Shown piece after piece: positions 1 to 6,002 of a DNA stretch of 6,532 nucleotides. Origin of the DNA: Gemmatimonadota bacterium (GTDB taxonomy: Bacteria; Latescibacterota; UBA2968; UBA8231); contig VXZF01000745.1 in NCBI GenBank assembly GCA_009845645.1, forward strand, positions 1 to 6,532. Direction: 5' to 3'. The notes below the pieces were generated by a model. The model made no database searches. It was not told the DNA's origin and worked only from the letters and a program-made list of their open reading frames with translations. A program made the translations under genes and the position numbers. Positions within the stretch are counted from its first letter, which is position 1, and each line of letters starts with the position of its first letter.

Positions 1-161
1 ATCCACGGGTTATCGACAAAGTCGGTGATGATGACGAAACAATGCTCCCGCAAGTGTTCCAACCGCTCGGGCGTGGCCCCGGGAGCGGCGAGTTCGGGTT
101 TGGAGTCGGCAAAAGCTGTGGCGCGGTAGGTCTCCTGTGCCGGAGATTGCTCGGTAGTCAT
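1..161 (-). CDS. Partial N-terminus of a probable phytanoyl-CoA dioxygenase family protein
   Basis: Reading leftward from an ATG at 161 there is an open frame of 53 codons that leaves the window. The protein starts MTTEQSPAQETYRATAFADS and continues to a stretch reading LEHLREHCFVIITDFVDNPW. A helix with the pattern L..(F/L)...GF(V/I)(V/I)(I/L)..F(V/L) is typical of the first 20-60 residues of phytanoyl-CoA dioxygenase (PhyH) family Fe(II)/2-oxoglutarate oxygenases; here Cys stands where Gly is usual. A purine-rich ribosome binding site (GAGAGGG, 168-174 read on the minus strand) lies 6 bases before the ATG, which supports this start. The HxD and distal His iron ligands would be beyond the window edge, so the family call rests only on the N-terminal helix and strand. 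The gene is divergent from the pectate lyase. Substrate unknown; these enzymes are numerous in Poribacteria and Latescibacterota, which is general knowledge and not proof. Confidence 0.6.
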   Translation of the reverse strand, partial: MTTEQSPAQETYRATAFADSKPELAAPGATPERLEHLREHCFVIITDFVDNPW

Positions 162-313
162 TTTGTACCCTCTCTTTCGGCGGATGGGAAGGTTGGCCCT
201 GTTGTCGGGGTTAAGCTACGTTTGGCCTTATTCGATTGTCAATGAATTTAAACCACTAGCAGTTTTTTCGATAACTTAGATGCATCAAACTGACAAACCG
301 CAAAGGCAGCAGG
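162..313. promoter_or_regulatory. Divergent intergenic spacer with both leaders
   Basis: This 152-base region separates the minus-strand dioxygenase-like gene from the plus-strand pectate lyase and must hold both promoters. It turns AT-rich from about 228 to 285, in contrast to the GC-rich flanks. Weak sigma-70-like hexamers can be picked out on the plus strand (TTGTCA at 236-241, GATAAC at 270-275) but their spacing is poor, so no exact promoter is claimed. A modest ribosome binding site for the pectate lyase, AAAGG at 302-306, sits 7 bases before its ATG. The GGGCGTAT box found before the Cache genes is not present here. Confidence 0.35.
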
Positions 314-1756
314 ATGCATAAAATCGCCTCGCTATTCCTCCTAGTGCTATGCAGTGCGCCGCTCCACAGCGACGAAGTTTTGCACCAAGCCGCTGTGGAA
401 ACCATGGCCAAAGCGACGCGCTATTTTCGCGGCCAAGTGGCCACCAACGGCGGCTATCTCTGGCTCTACCAAAGCGATTTTACCAGGCGCGAAGGCGAAG
501 GTATTGCATCGCCGACCACCATCTGGGTCCAGCCCCCAGGCACCCCGTCGGTCGGCATGGCTTTTCTCCAAGCCTACGACGCCACCGGCGACACCCTCTT
601 CCTCAACGGCGCGGTCGAGACCGCGCAAGCCCTCGTCTGGGGACAACTAGCTTCGGGCGGTTGGGATTACCGGATCGACTTTGACCCCGAGCAGAGCAAA
701 AAATGGCACTACCGGCGCGATGTCGAACAGGGTGACCGCACGACTGGCGAACGCCGCAACCGCACCACCCTCGACGACGACAATACGCAAAGCGCTCTGC
801 GCCTGCTCATGCAGGTCGATCAGCGTCTCGATTTCGCCGATGAGGATCTACACCGCGCCGTCCTCTACGGACTGGAATCCTTACTCAAGGCCCAATACCC
901 CAACGGCGCTTGGCCCCAGCGCTACAGCAAATGGACTGACCCCAGCCAATTCCCCGTCCAGAAGGCGCGCTATCCAGCGACATGGCCCCGCCAGCATCCC
1001 AAACAGCGCTACCTCGCTTATTACACCTTTAACGACAACGCCATCGCCGACGTCATCGAAACCATGATCGAGGCGCACAAAATCTACGGCGACAAGCGCT
1101 GGTGCCGTGCAGCCGAACGAGGCGGCGACTTCATCATCCTAGCCCAGATGCCCGATCCGCAGCCAGCTTGGGCACAGCAGTACAATTTGGCGATGGAGCC
1201 AGCTTGGGCGCGCAGATTTGAACCGCCCGCCATCACCGGCGGCGAGAGTTTTGGCGTGATGCAAATCCTGTTGGAACTCTATCTCGCATACGGCGAGCCG
1301 CGCTTTCTCGAACCTATTCCCCGCGCCTTGGCCTGGGCCAAAGCAGCGCAATTGCCCGACGGGCGCATGGCTCGGTTCTACGAATTGCAGACCAACCGGC
1401 CGCTCTACTTTACCAAAGAATACGCGCTCACCTACAGCGATGCAGACCTGCCGACGCACTATGCCTTTAAGGTGGGTAATCGCACGGGTCGCATTGAAAG
1501 CCTATACCAGCGCATCCTCGCAGAAGGCCGCGAAACAATCCTAGCCGAACGCGCCCAAGTGCGTCCGGTCGCTGCGGAACGGATCCAAGCCATTATCGAC
1601 GCCCTCGACGCAGAGGGTCGCTGGCTAGAAGAAGGCCGCCTGCGCAACCCCGCAGACCGCCACGCGCCCATCGTCGCCGAGGTCATCTCCTGCCGCACCT
1701 TCAACCACAACCTCACTCTCCTATCTCAATACGTAGCCAGCCAGAATCAACCGTGA
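314..1756 (+). CDS. pelA: Secreted pectate lyase, PelA/Pel-15E type (polysaccharide lyase family 10)
   Basis: A complete 480-residue protein. Residues 1-19 form a short Sec signal peptide (MHK, hydrophobic IASLFLLVLCSAPL, then a likely cut near HS-DE), so the enzyme acts in the periplasm or outside the cell. Family hallmarks run in order: the helix AVETMAKATRYFR with GGYLWLY and RREGEG (27-63), the P.GTPSVG.AFL.AY stretch (75-88), GGWDYRIDFD (115-124), LDDDNTQSALRLL (153-165), QYPNGAWPQRY (194-204), YYTFNDNAI (236-244), and the block AQQYNLAMEPAWARRFEPPA (287-306). These match the alpha-helical toroid of PL10 pectate lyases, which cleave polygalacturonate by beta-elimination using calcium and an essential arginine; which arginine does so here was not assigned. 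Residues 345-480 (ARFYELQTNRPLYF and beyond) extend past the core domain and resemble the tails of environmental PL10-like proteins. The single Cys in the leader is not in a proper lipobox. It is followed by the Cache array but has its own leader, so a shared operon is not shown. Confidence 0.88.
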   Translation: MHKIASLFLLVLCSAPLHSDEVLHQAAVETMAKATRYFRGQVATNGGYLWLYQSDFTRREGEGIASPTTIWVQPPGTPSVGMAFLQAYDATGDTLFLNGAVETAQALVWGQLASGGWDYRIDFDPEQSKKWHYRRDVEQGDRTTGERRNRTTLDDDNTQSALRLLMQVDQRLDFADEDLHRAVLYGLESLLKAQYPNGAWPQRYSKWTDPSQFPVQKARYPATWPRQHPKQRYLAYYTFNDNAIADVIETMIEAHKIYGDKRWCRAAERGGDFIILAQMPDPQPAWAQQYNLAMEPAWARRFEPPAITGGESFGVMQILLELYLAYGEPRFLEPIPRALAWAKAAQLPDGRMARFYELQTNRPLYFTKEYALTYSDADLPTHYAFKVGNRTGRIESLYQRILAEGRETILAERAQVRPVAAERIQAIIDALDAEGRWLEEGRLRNPADRHAPIVAEVISCRTFNHNLTLLSQYVASQNQP

Positions 1757-1827
1757 TGCACGCTGGCACTGGCGGTGGCTTTTGTTTGGGTCGTATAGAA
1801 AACGTGTGCTTGTAAAAGGGATAGCAT

Positions 1828-1850
1828 CGGGCGTATTTTTATTCTATATA
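1828..1850 (+). promoter_or_regulatory. Conserved upstream box, copy 1 (before Cache gene 1)
   Basis: The sequence CGGGCGTATTTTTATTCTAT matches the boxes before Cache genes 2 and 4 over the core GGGCGTAT(Y/T)TTATTCT, with one extra T here. TATTCT at 1840-1845 lies 47 bases before the ATG. It could contain a -10 element (TATTCT or the following TATATA) joined to an operator (GGGCGTA). No matching -35 hexamer sits at the standard spacing, so the exact role is open. Confidence 0.5.
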
Positions 1851-1872
1851 TCGCTCACATATCGCTCATATC
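1848..1872 (+). repeat. 11-base tandem direct repeat in the gene 1 leader
   Basis: The unit ATATCGCTCAY occurs at 1848-1858 and 1859-1869, with a start of a third copy (ATC) at 1870-1872. The period of about one helical turn would put both copies on the same DNA face. It lies between the conserved box and the ribosome binding site and accounts for most of the extra 8-10 bases in this leader compared with the leaders of genes 2 and 4. It may be a slippage duplication or a tandem regulator site. Confidence 0.6.
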
Positions 1873-1880
1873 TTTCAATA

Positions 1881-1887
1881 GGGGGAG
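1881..1887 (+). promoter_or_regulatory. Ribosome binding site that fixes the start of Cache gene 1
   Basis: GGGGGAG lies 5 bases before the ATG at 1893. The same arrangement, a purine-rich site followed by (G)(C)CGTC and then ATGAAG, occurs in genes 3 and 4. This favours 1893 over the upstream in-frame ATG at 1782, which would place the AT-rich leader and the box inside the coding region and bury the signal peptide. Confidence 0.75.
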
Positions 1888-1892
1888 CCGTC

Positions 1893-3533
1893 ATGAAGCG
1901 TCTGATCACAGTACTCATTCTAGGGCTAGCCAGCCTCTCGCCCGCCGCGCATCCCGCTGTAGCCCAAACCCCAGAGGTAACGGCCAGCGAGGTAGTGGAT
2001 GCAGAAACACTGCAAGCCTTTGTAGAAGGTGCAAGGGCATGGTCGGAGACTTTTACCGATCCCAACGATTTCGCGCCATATACTATCGCTATCAGTACCG
2101 AGGGTGACTGGAAGCACGGCAACACGTACCTCATTCTCATGTTGCCGAACGGCACGGTGATCTTTCACGCCGATGAACCATCTGTGAACGGCAAGAGCCT
2201 GTACGAAGTAGAAGACGCCCGTGGGAATAAGGTTGTGCAGCAACTCCTCGCGGCAGCCGACATGGGCGGAGGCCACGTCGAGTACTACTGGGACGATCCA
2301 GAGCAGGAAGGGGACGAAGAGATCGCCAAGATCGCCTACGCCACCAGCTATGTCTCCGGAACAACGGCTACCCCGGTGGTCCTGTTTGGCGGCTATTACC
2401 AAGCCCCGCCGCGAGCCGTTGCGGCGACCTTTGATCCGTCGATAATCCACCCCCCCGAGGTCACGGCCGCTGACGTGGTAGATCGAGCAACCCTCAGGGC
2501 TTTTGTACACGGGACGCGGGACAGTTATACCAATGCCTTGGAACAGTTCGGGGCCGATGAGCTTCTGCAACATCAGGATATCTTCAGAGTAGAAGGAGGG
2601 CCCTGGAAACAGGGTTCCATCTACTTCTTTATGTTCACCACAGAGGGCCATGTAATATTCCACGGTGCCGACCGGGCGCGAGAGCTGAGGGATGCGTCCG
2701 ATTGGGAGGATATCAACGGAATCAAGGTCACCCAGGAACTCATCAAGCTGGCCAGGGCGGGCGGCGGCTTTCTCGAGTATTACTTCGACGATCCGGCGGT
2801 GACAGGAGACGAAGACACCGGCTCGCCCAAGGTAAGTTATGCGGAGCTAATCACGTTCCAGGGTCGGGAATATGTCGTCGGTGCCGGGTTCTATACTGGT
2901 GACCCCAACCGTGCCCTGAGGACTGTTACCCGCACGGAAGTAGAAGCAACGGTCTTGGGCGACGCCGTCGAGGGGTTGGCCGTCGAGTTTTCTCGCGCCA
3001 TCGCCGGCCGCCGGTCCAATTACGCATGGAACGCGTTCACCGATGCTACTGGCCACGTGTCCCTGACTATCTCCAGCACACGTAGGGTGAGTGGCTACTA
3101 TCGGGCTCGCGCCCGCAACGCTGCTGGCGAAATCGTCGGCCAGTGGTACAGCATTCCCCTCAATCAAGACCGACGCCAAGTTTTGGAATTGACGCTGGGC
3201 GGCGGCGTGAGGATCGTACACGTCGAACAACTAGCCGCAGCCAAGGCCGTGGTAGCAACCAGCGGTCTGGCACCTAATGTGCCCAACCCCTTCAACAGCG
3301 CCACCCAGATTGCCTACCACTTGTCCAGCCCCGGTCCGGTGCAGTTAGTAATCTACAATGTGCTAGGTCAGCCGGTGCGCATGTTGGTGGATCAGTTCCA
3401 AGCCGCCGGCTCCTACCAAGTCCAATGGGATCCCCGCGACCAGCGAGGCGTCTCCCTGTCGTCGGGGGTCTATATCACCCGCCTGAGCTATCCCGGCGGA
3501 GTGCAGACACAGCGGCTGCTCTATCTCAAGTAG
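1893..3533 (+). CDS. Secreted double-Cache protein with C-terminal T9SS/FlgD-like sorting domain (array gene 1)
   Basis: A 546-residue protein from the ATG at 1893. Residues 1-24 are a Sec signal peptide (MKRLITVLILGLASLSPAAH..., cut near AVA-Q). Two sCache_2-like domains follow: A (about 31-170; EGDWKHGNTYLILM, FHAD, VEDARGNKVVQQL, GGGHVEYYWDDP, ending GGYYQ) and B (about 190-336; EGGPWKQGSIYFFMF, FHGAD, EDINGIKVTQELI, GGGFLEYYFDDP, GSPKVSYAE, ending VVGAGFYTGD). Such domains normally bind small ligands on the sensor side of receptors. Here no membrane helix or signalling domain follows. Residues about 347-441 form a beta-rich, Ig-like or carboxypeptidase-regulatory-like segment of uncertain family. 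Residues about 459-546 match a type A T9SS sorting/FlgD-Ig-like tail (PNVPNPFNSATQIAYHL, IYNVLGQPV, WDPRDQRG, SGVY). The protein has no cysteine. It is probably exported and displayed at or released from the surface, but its ligand is unknown. It is the only array member with the tail. Confidence 0.85.
   Translation: MKRLITVLILGLASLSPAAHPAVAQTPEVTASEVVDAETLQAFVEGARAWSETFTDPNDFAPYTIAISTEGDWKHGNTYLILMLPNGTVIFHADEPSVNGKSLYEVEDARGNKVVQQLLAAADMGGGHVEYYWDDPEQEGDEEIAKIAYATSYVSGTTATPVVLFGGYYQAPPRAVAATFDPSIIHPPEVTAADVVDRATLRAFVHGTRDSYTNALEQFGADELLQHQDIFRVEGGPWKQGSIYFFMFTTEGHVIFHGADRARELRDASDWEDINGIKVTQELIKLARAGGGFLEYYFDDPAVTGDEDTGSPKVSYAELITFQGREYVVGAGFYTGDPNRALRTVTRTEVEATVLGDAVEGLAVEFSRAIAGRRSNYAWNAFTDATGHVSLTISSTRRVSGYYRARARNAAGEIVGQWYSIPLNQDRRQVLELTLGGGVRIVHVEQLAAAKAVVATSGLAPNVPNPFNSATQIAYHLSSPGPVQLVIYNVLGQPVRMLVDQFQAAGSYQVQWDPRDQRGVSLSSGVYITRLSYPGGVQTQRLLYLK
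3267..3530 (+). other. Coding segment for the C-terminal sorting/FlgD-Ig-like domain of gene 1
   Basis: Residues about 459-546 begin with the NPFN motif followed by a strand rich in hydrophobic residues, then VIYNVLGQPVRMLVD, a Gly-Ser turn, QWDPRDQRG and SSGVYITRL, ending RLLYLK. This order is that of the tail used for type IX secretion and surface attachment in Bacteroidetes, and of near-identical tails that are very common in Latescibacterota, Poribacteria and related phyla. Whether a type IX system exists in this organism cannot be seen from the window. Confidence 0.75.
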
Positions 3534-3563
3534 CCAAACGGTTCAGGTAGGAAGCGTTAGCCT

Positions 3564-3631
3564 AAGAAGCTGTCTGGAGATCCCTAATAGGCCTTGAGCA
3601 TGAGGCCTACGGGATTTTCAGACAGCTTCTT
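3564..3631 (+). terminator. Long rod-like hairpin with T-rich tail after gene 1
   Basis: Bases 3564-3584 pair with 3611-3631 over 21 consecutive positions in RNA (19 Watson-Crick pairs plus two G-U pairs at 3577/3618 and 3579/3616). A small internal loop (3585-3587 against 3610) is followed by a second 7-pair stem (3588-3594 with 3603-3609) and an apical loop at 3595-3602. The run TTTGTTTGTT follows. This fits a strong Rho-independent terminator for gene 1. It is much longer than a usual terminator, and its two arms also look like the inverted ends of a tiny non-autonomous element. No clear target-site duplication flanks it. Confidence 0.7.
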
Positions 3632-3690
3632 TGTTTGTTGCAAATGCAAGACGACAGAAGGAGCATGTCTGATAGATTTATTCTAAGATT

Positions 3691-3710
3691 GGGCGTATCT
3701 TATTCTGAAT
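3691..3710 (+). promoter_or_regulatory. Conserved upstream box, copy 2 (before Cache gene 2)
   Basis: GGGCGTATCTTATTCTGAAT, preceded by TT at 3689-3690, matches copy 4 at 5948-5967 over the whole GGGCGTATCTTATTCT core. The similarity extends upstream: TGTCTGATAGATTT at 3666-3679 corresponds to TGTCTGGTAGATTT at 5924-5937, with identical distance to the box. TATTCT at 3701-3706 is 37 bases before the ATG of gene 2. This is probably the promoter region for genes 2 and 3. Confidence 0.55.
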
Positions 3711-3743
3711 ATCAATTATATTTCCAATAGAGAGGAAACCATT

Positions 3744-4757
3744 ATGAAGCGTCTGATCGCAATACTCACGCTGGGGCTAGCCAGCCTCTCGCCCGCCGCG
3801 GCCCAAGACCCAGAGCGCCCTAAGGTAACGGCCAGTGAGGTGGTGGACCGGGAAACCTTAAAAGCGTTTGTAGAAACGGGAAAAGAATACCTAGAGGGCA
3901 TCAGAACTCTTACCGAAACCGCAAAACTGCGGGACATCTTCAGAGCCGAGGGGGATTGGAAATCCGGCTCCACGTTCCTCGTGCTACTGATCAAAAACGG
4001 TGCCGTTCTCCTGCACGGGGGCGATGCCGCAATAGACAACGAATACCTTATTGACGTCGAAGACGACAAGGGCAAGCAAGTCGTGCAAGAACTCATCGCC
4101 GCGGCCGGCCGGGGCGGCGACTTTGTCGAATACCATTGGGACGATCCAGCGGTAGAAGGGGACGCCAATCCCAAGGTAAGCTACGCGGTCGAATACACCT
4201 CTGGTTTATCTGGCCAGAACCTCGTCTTGGTCGGAGGCTATTATCAGGATATGTCCAAGGTGGTCACTGCAATCCCAGAGATGGCGCGCCCCGCAGTAAC
4301 GGCCAGTGAGGTAGTGGACCGGGAAACCCTGAAGACCTTTGTAAAGGCGGCGGCCCAAATCTATCGAGAGACTATGCTTGACGACTACGGTCAGCTCTCA
4401 CACGTAAAGAACGCCTTCAGGATGGAGGGGAGCGACTGGAAGTCCGGCTCCATCTACATCTTTATCATGAGCAGCGACGGTTACGTGCTCTTTCACGGAG
4501 CCGATCCATCCAGGGAAGGCAGAATCGCGCTGGACTTCGAAGATAGCTATGGCGTCAAAGTCGTAAGACGGCTCATAGATGCAGTCATCGCGGGAGGCGG
4601 CTATGTCGAGTATCACTACAATGATCCAACGGTGGAAGGAGACGAAGCCTTCGGCTCGCCCAAACTGACCTACGCCGAAGGCTTCCGCCTGCCAGACAGG
4701 GACCAACTTTTTATCATTTGTGCCGGCATTTATCTGGACTCCGCTACGGCCGATTGA
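3744..4757 (+). CDS. Secreted double-Cache protein (array gene 2)
   Basis: A 337-residue protein; GAGGA at 3732-3736 lies 7 bases before the ATG. Residues 1-20 are a Sec signal peptide (MKRLIAILTLGLASLSPAAA, cut before Q21), four residues shorter than in the paralogues. Cache domain A covers about 28-168 (SEVVDRETLKAFV, FRAEGDWKSGSTFLVLL, VEDDKGKQVVQELIAA, VEYHWDDPAVEGD, PKVSYAVEY, ending VGGYYQD). Domain B covers about 184-331 (SEVVDRETLKTFV, GSDWKSGSIYIFIM, LFHGAD, FEDSYGVKVV, GGGYVEYHYNDPTVEGDEAFGSPK, ending ICAGIYLD). There is no membrane anchor, sorting tail or signalling domain, so a soluble periplasmic ligand-binding role is inferred. The frame ends SATAD, just before a conserved tail (WGQLKSHF in gene 3) that survives here in another frame at 4766-4789, suggesting a small frameshift shortened the protein. 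It carries one cysteine (in IICAG), absent from genes 1 and 3. Confidence 0.85.
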   Translation: MKRLIAILTLGLASLSPAAAQDPERPKVTASEVVDRETLKAFVETGKEYLEGIRTLTETAKLRDIFRAEGDWKSGSTFLVLLIKNGAVLLHGGDAAIDNEYLIDVEDDKGKQVVQELIAAAGRGGDFVEYHWDDPAVEGDANPKVSYAVEYTSGLSGQNLVLVGGYYQDMSKVVTAIPEMARPAVTASEVVDRETLKTFVKAAAQIYRETMLDDYGQLSHVKNAFRMEGSDWKSGSIYIFIMSSDGYVLFHGADPSREGRIALDFEDSYGVKVVRRLIDAVIAGGGYVEYHYNDPTVEGDEAFGSPKLTYAEGFRLPDRDQLFIICAGIYLDSATAD

Positions 4758-4764
4758 AGGCCGA

Positions 4765-4790
4765 TTGGGGACAGCTCAAAAGCCACTTCT
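4765..4790 (+). repeat. Repeat of the gene 3 tail, out of frame after gene 2
   Basis: TTGGGGACAGCTCAAAAG at 4765-4782 is identical to 5862-5879, and the next eight bases differ at only two positions. In the frame beginning at 4766 it encodes WGQLKSHF followed by SNL and a TAG at 4799-4801. That is the C-terminus of gene 3. In the reading frame of gene 2 the TGA at 4755-4757 comes first. It is best read as remnant coding sequence from the common ancestor. Confidence 0.75.
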
Positions 4791-4810
4791 CAAATCTGTA
4801 GTAGAAAAAG

Positions 4811-4817
4811 AAAGGAG
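4811..4817 (+). promoter_or_regulatory. Ribosome binding site that fixes the start of Cache gene 3
   Basis: AAAGGAG at 4811-4817 is a near-ideal anti-16S match, 7 bases before the ATG at 4825. The ATG opens a signal peptide homologous to the other three genes (MK.(L/M)..V..LGLASL), so it is preferred to the in-frame ATG at 4720, which lies inside gene 2. Confidence 0.85.
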
Positions 4818-4824
4818 AGCCGTC

Positions 4825-5889
4825 ATGAAGCTCATGACAGTAGTTTTCATTCTCGGGCTAGCCAGCCTCTTGCCCGTCGCGCATCCCGCCGCGGCCCAAT
4901 CTCCGGCGCTAACCGCCAGCGAGGTGGTGGACGCGGAAACGCTAAAATCCTTCGTGGAAGGCGCGAGAGCGCGCATTGAGGAGATAAACGCGGGGACAGA
5001 ACTACTGACGCCGTTTATCGCCAGCCTCAGAGAAGAAGGAGACTGGAGGCACGGGAACCTGTACCTCATTCTACTGAGCGATGAAGGGACCGTCTTGTTC
5101 CACGCCGACGATGAGGATGCGGGAGACAAGAACCTCCTTGCGCTCGAAGACGATCGTGGGAATACAGTCGTGCAGGATCTCATCGCCGCCTCGGAGACCG
5201 GCGGCCACGTTGAGTATTACTGGGACGATCCAGCGCAGGAAGGCGACGAAGACACCCCCAAGATCGCCTATGCCACCCAGTTTTCCGGCCGGATATACGA
5301 CAACACGAACGTCCTGATTGGAGGATATTATCAGGATGTATCACATGTTCCTCCGCCCGTGTACGACCTCTCGCTCATTCCGACTCCGGAGGTGAGGGCC
5401 GCCGACGTTACAGACCTCGAAAGCCTCCGAGCTTTTGTAATAGGGGCGCTTCAGGCCTATGTCGCCGCAGTGCAGGAGCATGGCGCCGAGCGCTACAGGG
5501 ACATCCTGAACGTTTTAAGAGCAGAAGAAGGAGATTGGCGGCATGGCTCCATCTATCTGTTCATCTTTACCTCGAACGGATACGTAATTTTTCATGGAGC
5601 GGATCGGACACAGGAAGCCCGGACCGTGCTCGACTCTGAGGACATCAACGGGGTCAAGGTCGTCCAAGAACTCATCAAGGCAGCTAGAGCAGGGGGCGGC
5701 TACGTCGAATACTACCTCGATGATCCGTCAGTAACGGGAGACGAAGACACCGGTTCGCCCAAAATCAGTTACGCCCAATCCTTTACCACGAGAAATGGCC
5801 GGGAGATTATCGTCGGTGCTGGGATATATACGGGAGACGCTACAGCGGTGGAAGAACCGTCTTGGGGACAGCTCAAAAGTCACTTTTAG
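4825..5889 (+). CDS. Secreted double-Cache protein (array gene 3)
   Basis: A 354-residue protein. Residues 1-24 are a Sec signal peptide (MKLMTVVFILGLASLLPVAH..., cut near AAA-Q). Cache domain A spans about 31-170 (SEVVDAETLKSFVEGARA, EEGDWRHGNLYLILL, FHADD, LEDDRGNTVVQDLIAA, GGHVEYYWDDPAQEGDEDTPK, ending IGGYYQD). Domain B spans about 190-337 (EVRAADVTDLESLRAFV, EEGDWRHGSIYLFIF, IFHGAD, SEDINGVKVVQELIKAARAG, VEYYLDDPSVTGDEDTGSPK, ending VGAGIYTGD). It is closest to gene 1 in both domains and in the inter-domain linker (DLSLIPTPEV against DPSIIHPPEV), but it lacks the beta-rich segment and sorting tail and ends in WGQLKSHF. It has no cysteine and no membrane segment after the signal peptide. 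It begins 67 bases after gene 2, has no conserved box of its own, and is probably co-transcribed with gene 2. Ligand unknown; a periplasmic sensor or binding protein is inferred. Confidence 0.85.
   Translation: MKLMTVVFILGLASLLPVAHPAAAQSPALTASEVVDAETLKSFVEGARARIEEINAGTELLTPFIASLREEGDWRHGNLYLILLSDEGTVLFHADDEDAGDKNLLALEDDRGNTVVQDLIAASETGGHVEYYWDDPAQEGDEDTPKIAYATQFSGRIYDNTNVLIGGYYQDVSHVPPPVYDLSLIPTPEVRAADVTDLESLRAFVIGALQAYVAAVQEHGAERYRDILNVLRAEEGDWRHGSIYLFIFTSNGYVIFHGADRTQEARTVLDSEDINGVKVVQELIKAARAGGGYVEYYLDDPSVTGDEDTGSPKISYAQSFTTRNGREIIVGAGIYTGDATAVEEPSWGQLKSHF
5862..5887 (+). repeat. Tail repeat at the end of gene 3, including a small palindrome
   Basis: This is the in-frame partner of the repeat at 4765-4790 and encodes the C-terminal WGQLKSHF. 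Within it AAAAGT at 5875-5880 and ACTTTT at 5882-5887 form a perfect palindrome around a single base. The palindrome is imperfect in the gene 2 copy, so the repeat is more likely kept as ancestral coding sequence than as a protein-binding site. Confidence 0.65.
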
Positions 5890-5945
5890 CATTATGCAGA
5901 ACACGTCTTTTGCAGGTGGGCTTGTCTGGTAGATTTTTTGCAGGG

Positions 5946-5967
5946 TCGGGCGTATCTTATTCTATAA
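5946..5967 (+). promoter_or_regulatory. Conserved upstream box, copy 3 (before Cache gene 4)
   Basis: TCGGGCGTATCTTATTCTAT at 5946-5965 matches the box before gene 2 at every position of GGGCGTATCTTATTCT, and TATTCT (5958-5963) is 39 bases before the ATG of gene 4. The following TATAAAT (5963-5969) is a good -10 candidate, with TTGCAG at 5938-5943 a poor, widely spaced -35 candidate. It is probably the promoter/operator of gene 4. Confidence 0.55.
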
Positions 5968-6002
5968 ATTATTACATGATTAGCGAAAGAAAGGAGATCG
6001 TC

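Larger units (their letters stand above)
1757..1892 (+). promoter_or_regulatory. Leader and promoter region of Cache gene 1
   Basis: The 136 bases between the pectate lyase stop and Cache gene 1 hold a weak GC-rich hairpin with a T-rich tail just after the stop (about 1763-1788), the conserved box (1828-1845), an 11-base tandem repeat (1848-1872) and a strong ribosome binding site (1881-1887). The change from GC-rich to very AT-rich sequence around 1834-1880 is what a promoter and untranslated leader would look like. A new transcription unit probably starts here, although read-through from the pectate lyase cannot be excluded. Confidence 0.5.

Noticed and set aside
42..245. Plus-strand open frame of 67 codons
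   Set aside because: It lies opposite the dioxygenase-like N-terminus, which has a good ribosome binding site and a recognisable sequence; the plus-strand product is Gly-rich with no family features.
314..370. Lipoprotein signal in the pectate lyase
   Set aside because: The cysteine at residue 13 is preceded by LVL, not a small residue, and is still within the hydrophobic core; an ordinary Sec signal fits better.
1763..1788. Rho-independent terminator after the pectate lyase
   Set aside because: Only a very short, bulged stem (CAC with GTG) can be drawn before TTTTGTTT, which is too weak to call.
1782..1892. Upstream in-frame start for Cache gene 1
   Set aside because: It would turn the AT-rich leader, tandem repeat and conserved box into coding sequence and bury the signal peptide; the ATG at 1893 has the ribosome binding site and matches the paralogues.
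1926..2663. Minus-strand open frame of 245 codons inside Cache gene 1
   Set aside because: It is antisense to a gene with clear paralogues, and its product has no recognisable domain. Long antisense frames are common in GC-rich coding DNA.
4720..4824. Upstream in-frame start for Cache gene 3, overlapping gene 2
   Set aside because: The added residues are not conserved in the paralogues, the start has no suitable ribosome binding site, and the ATG at 4825 begins the conserved signal peptide.
5875..5887. AAAAGTCACTTTT palindrome as a terminator or operator
   Set aside because: The arms are AT-only apart from one G-C pair each and the loop would be a single base; it overlaps the last codons of gene 3 and is not kept in the gene 2 copy.
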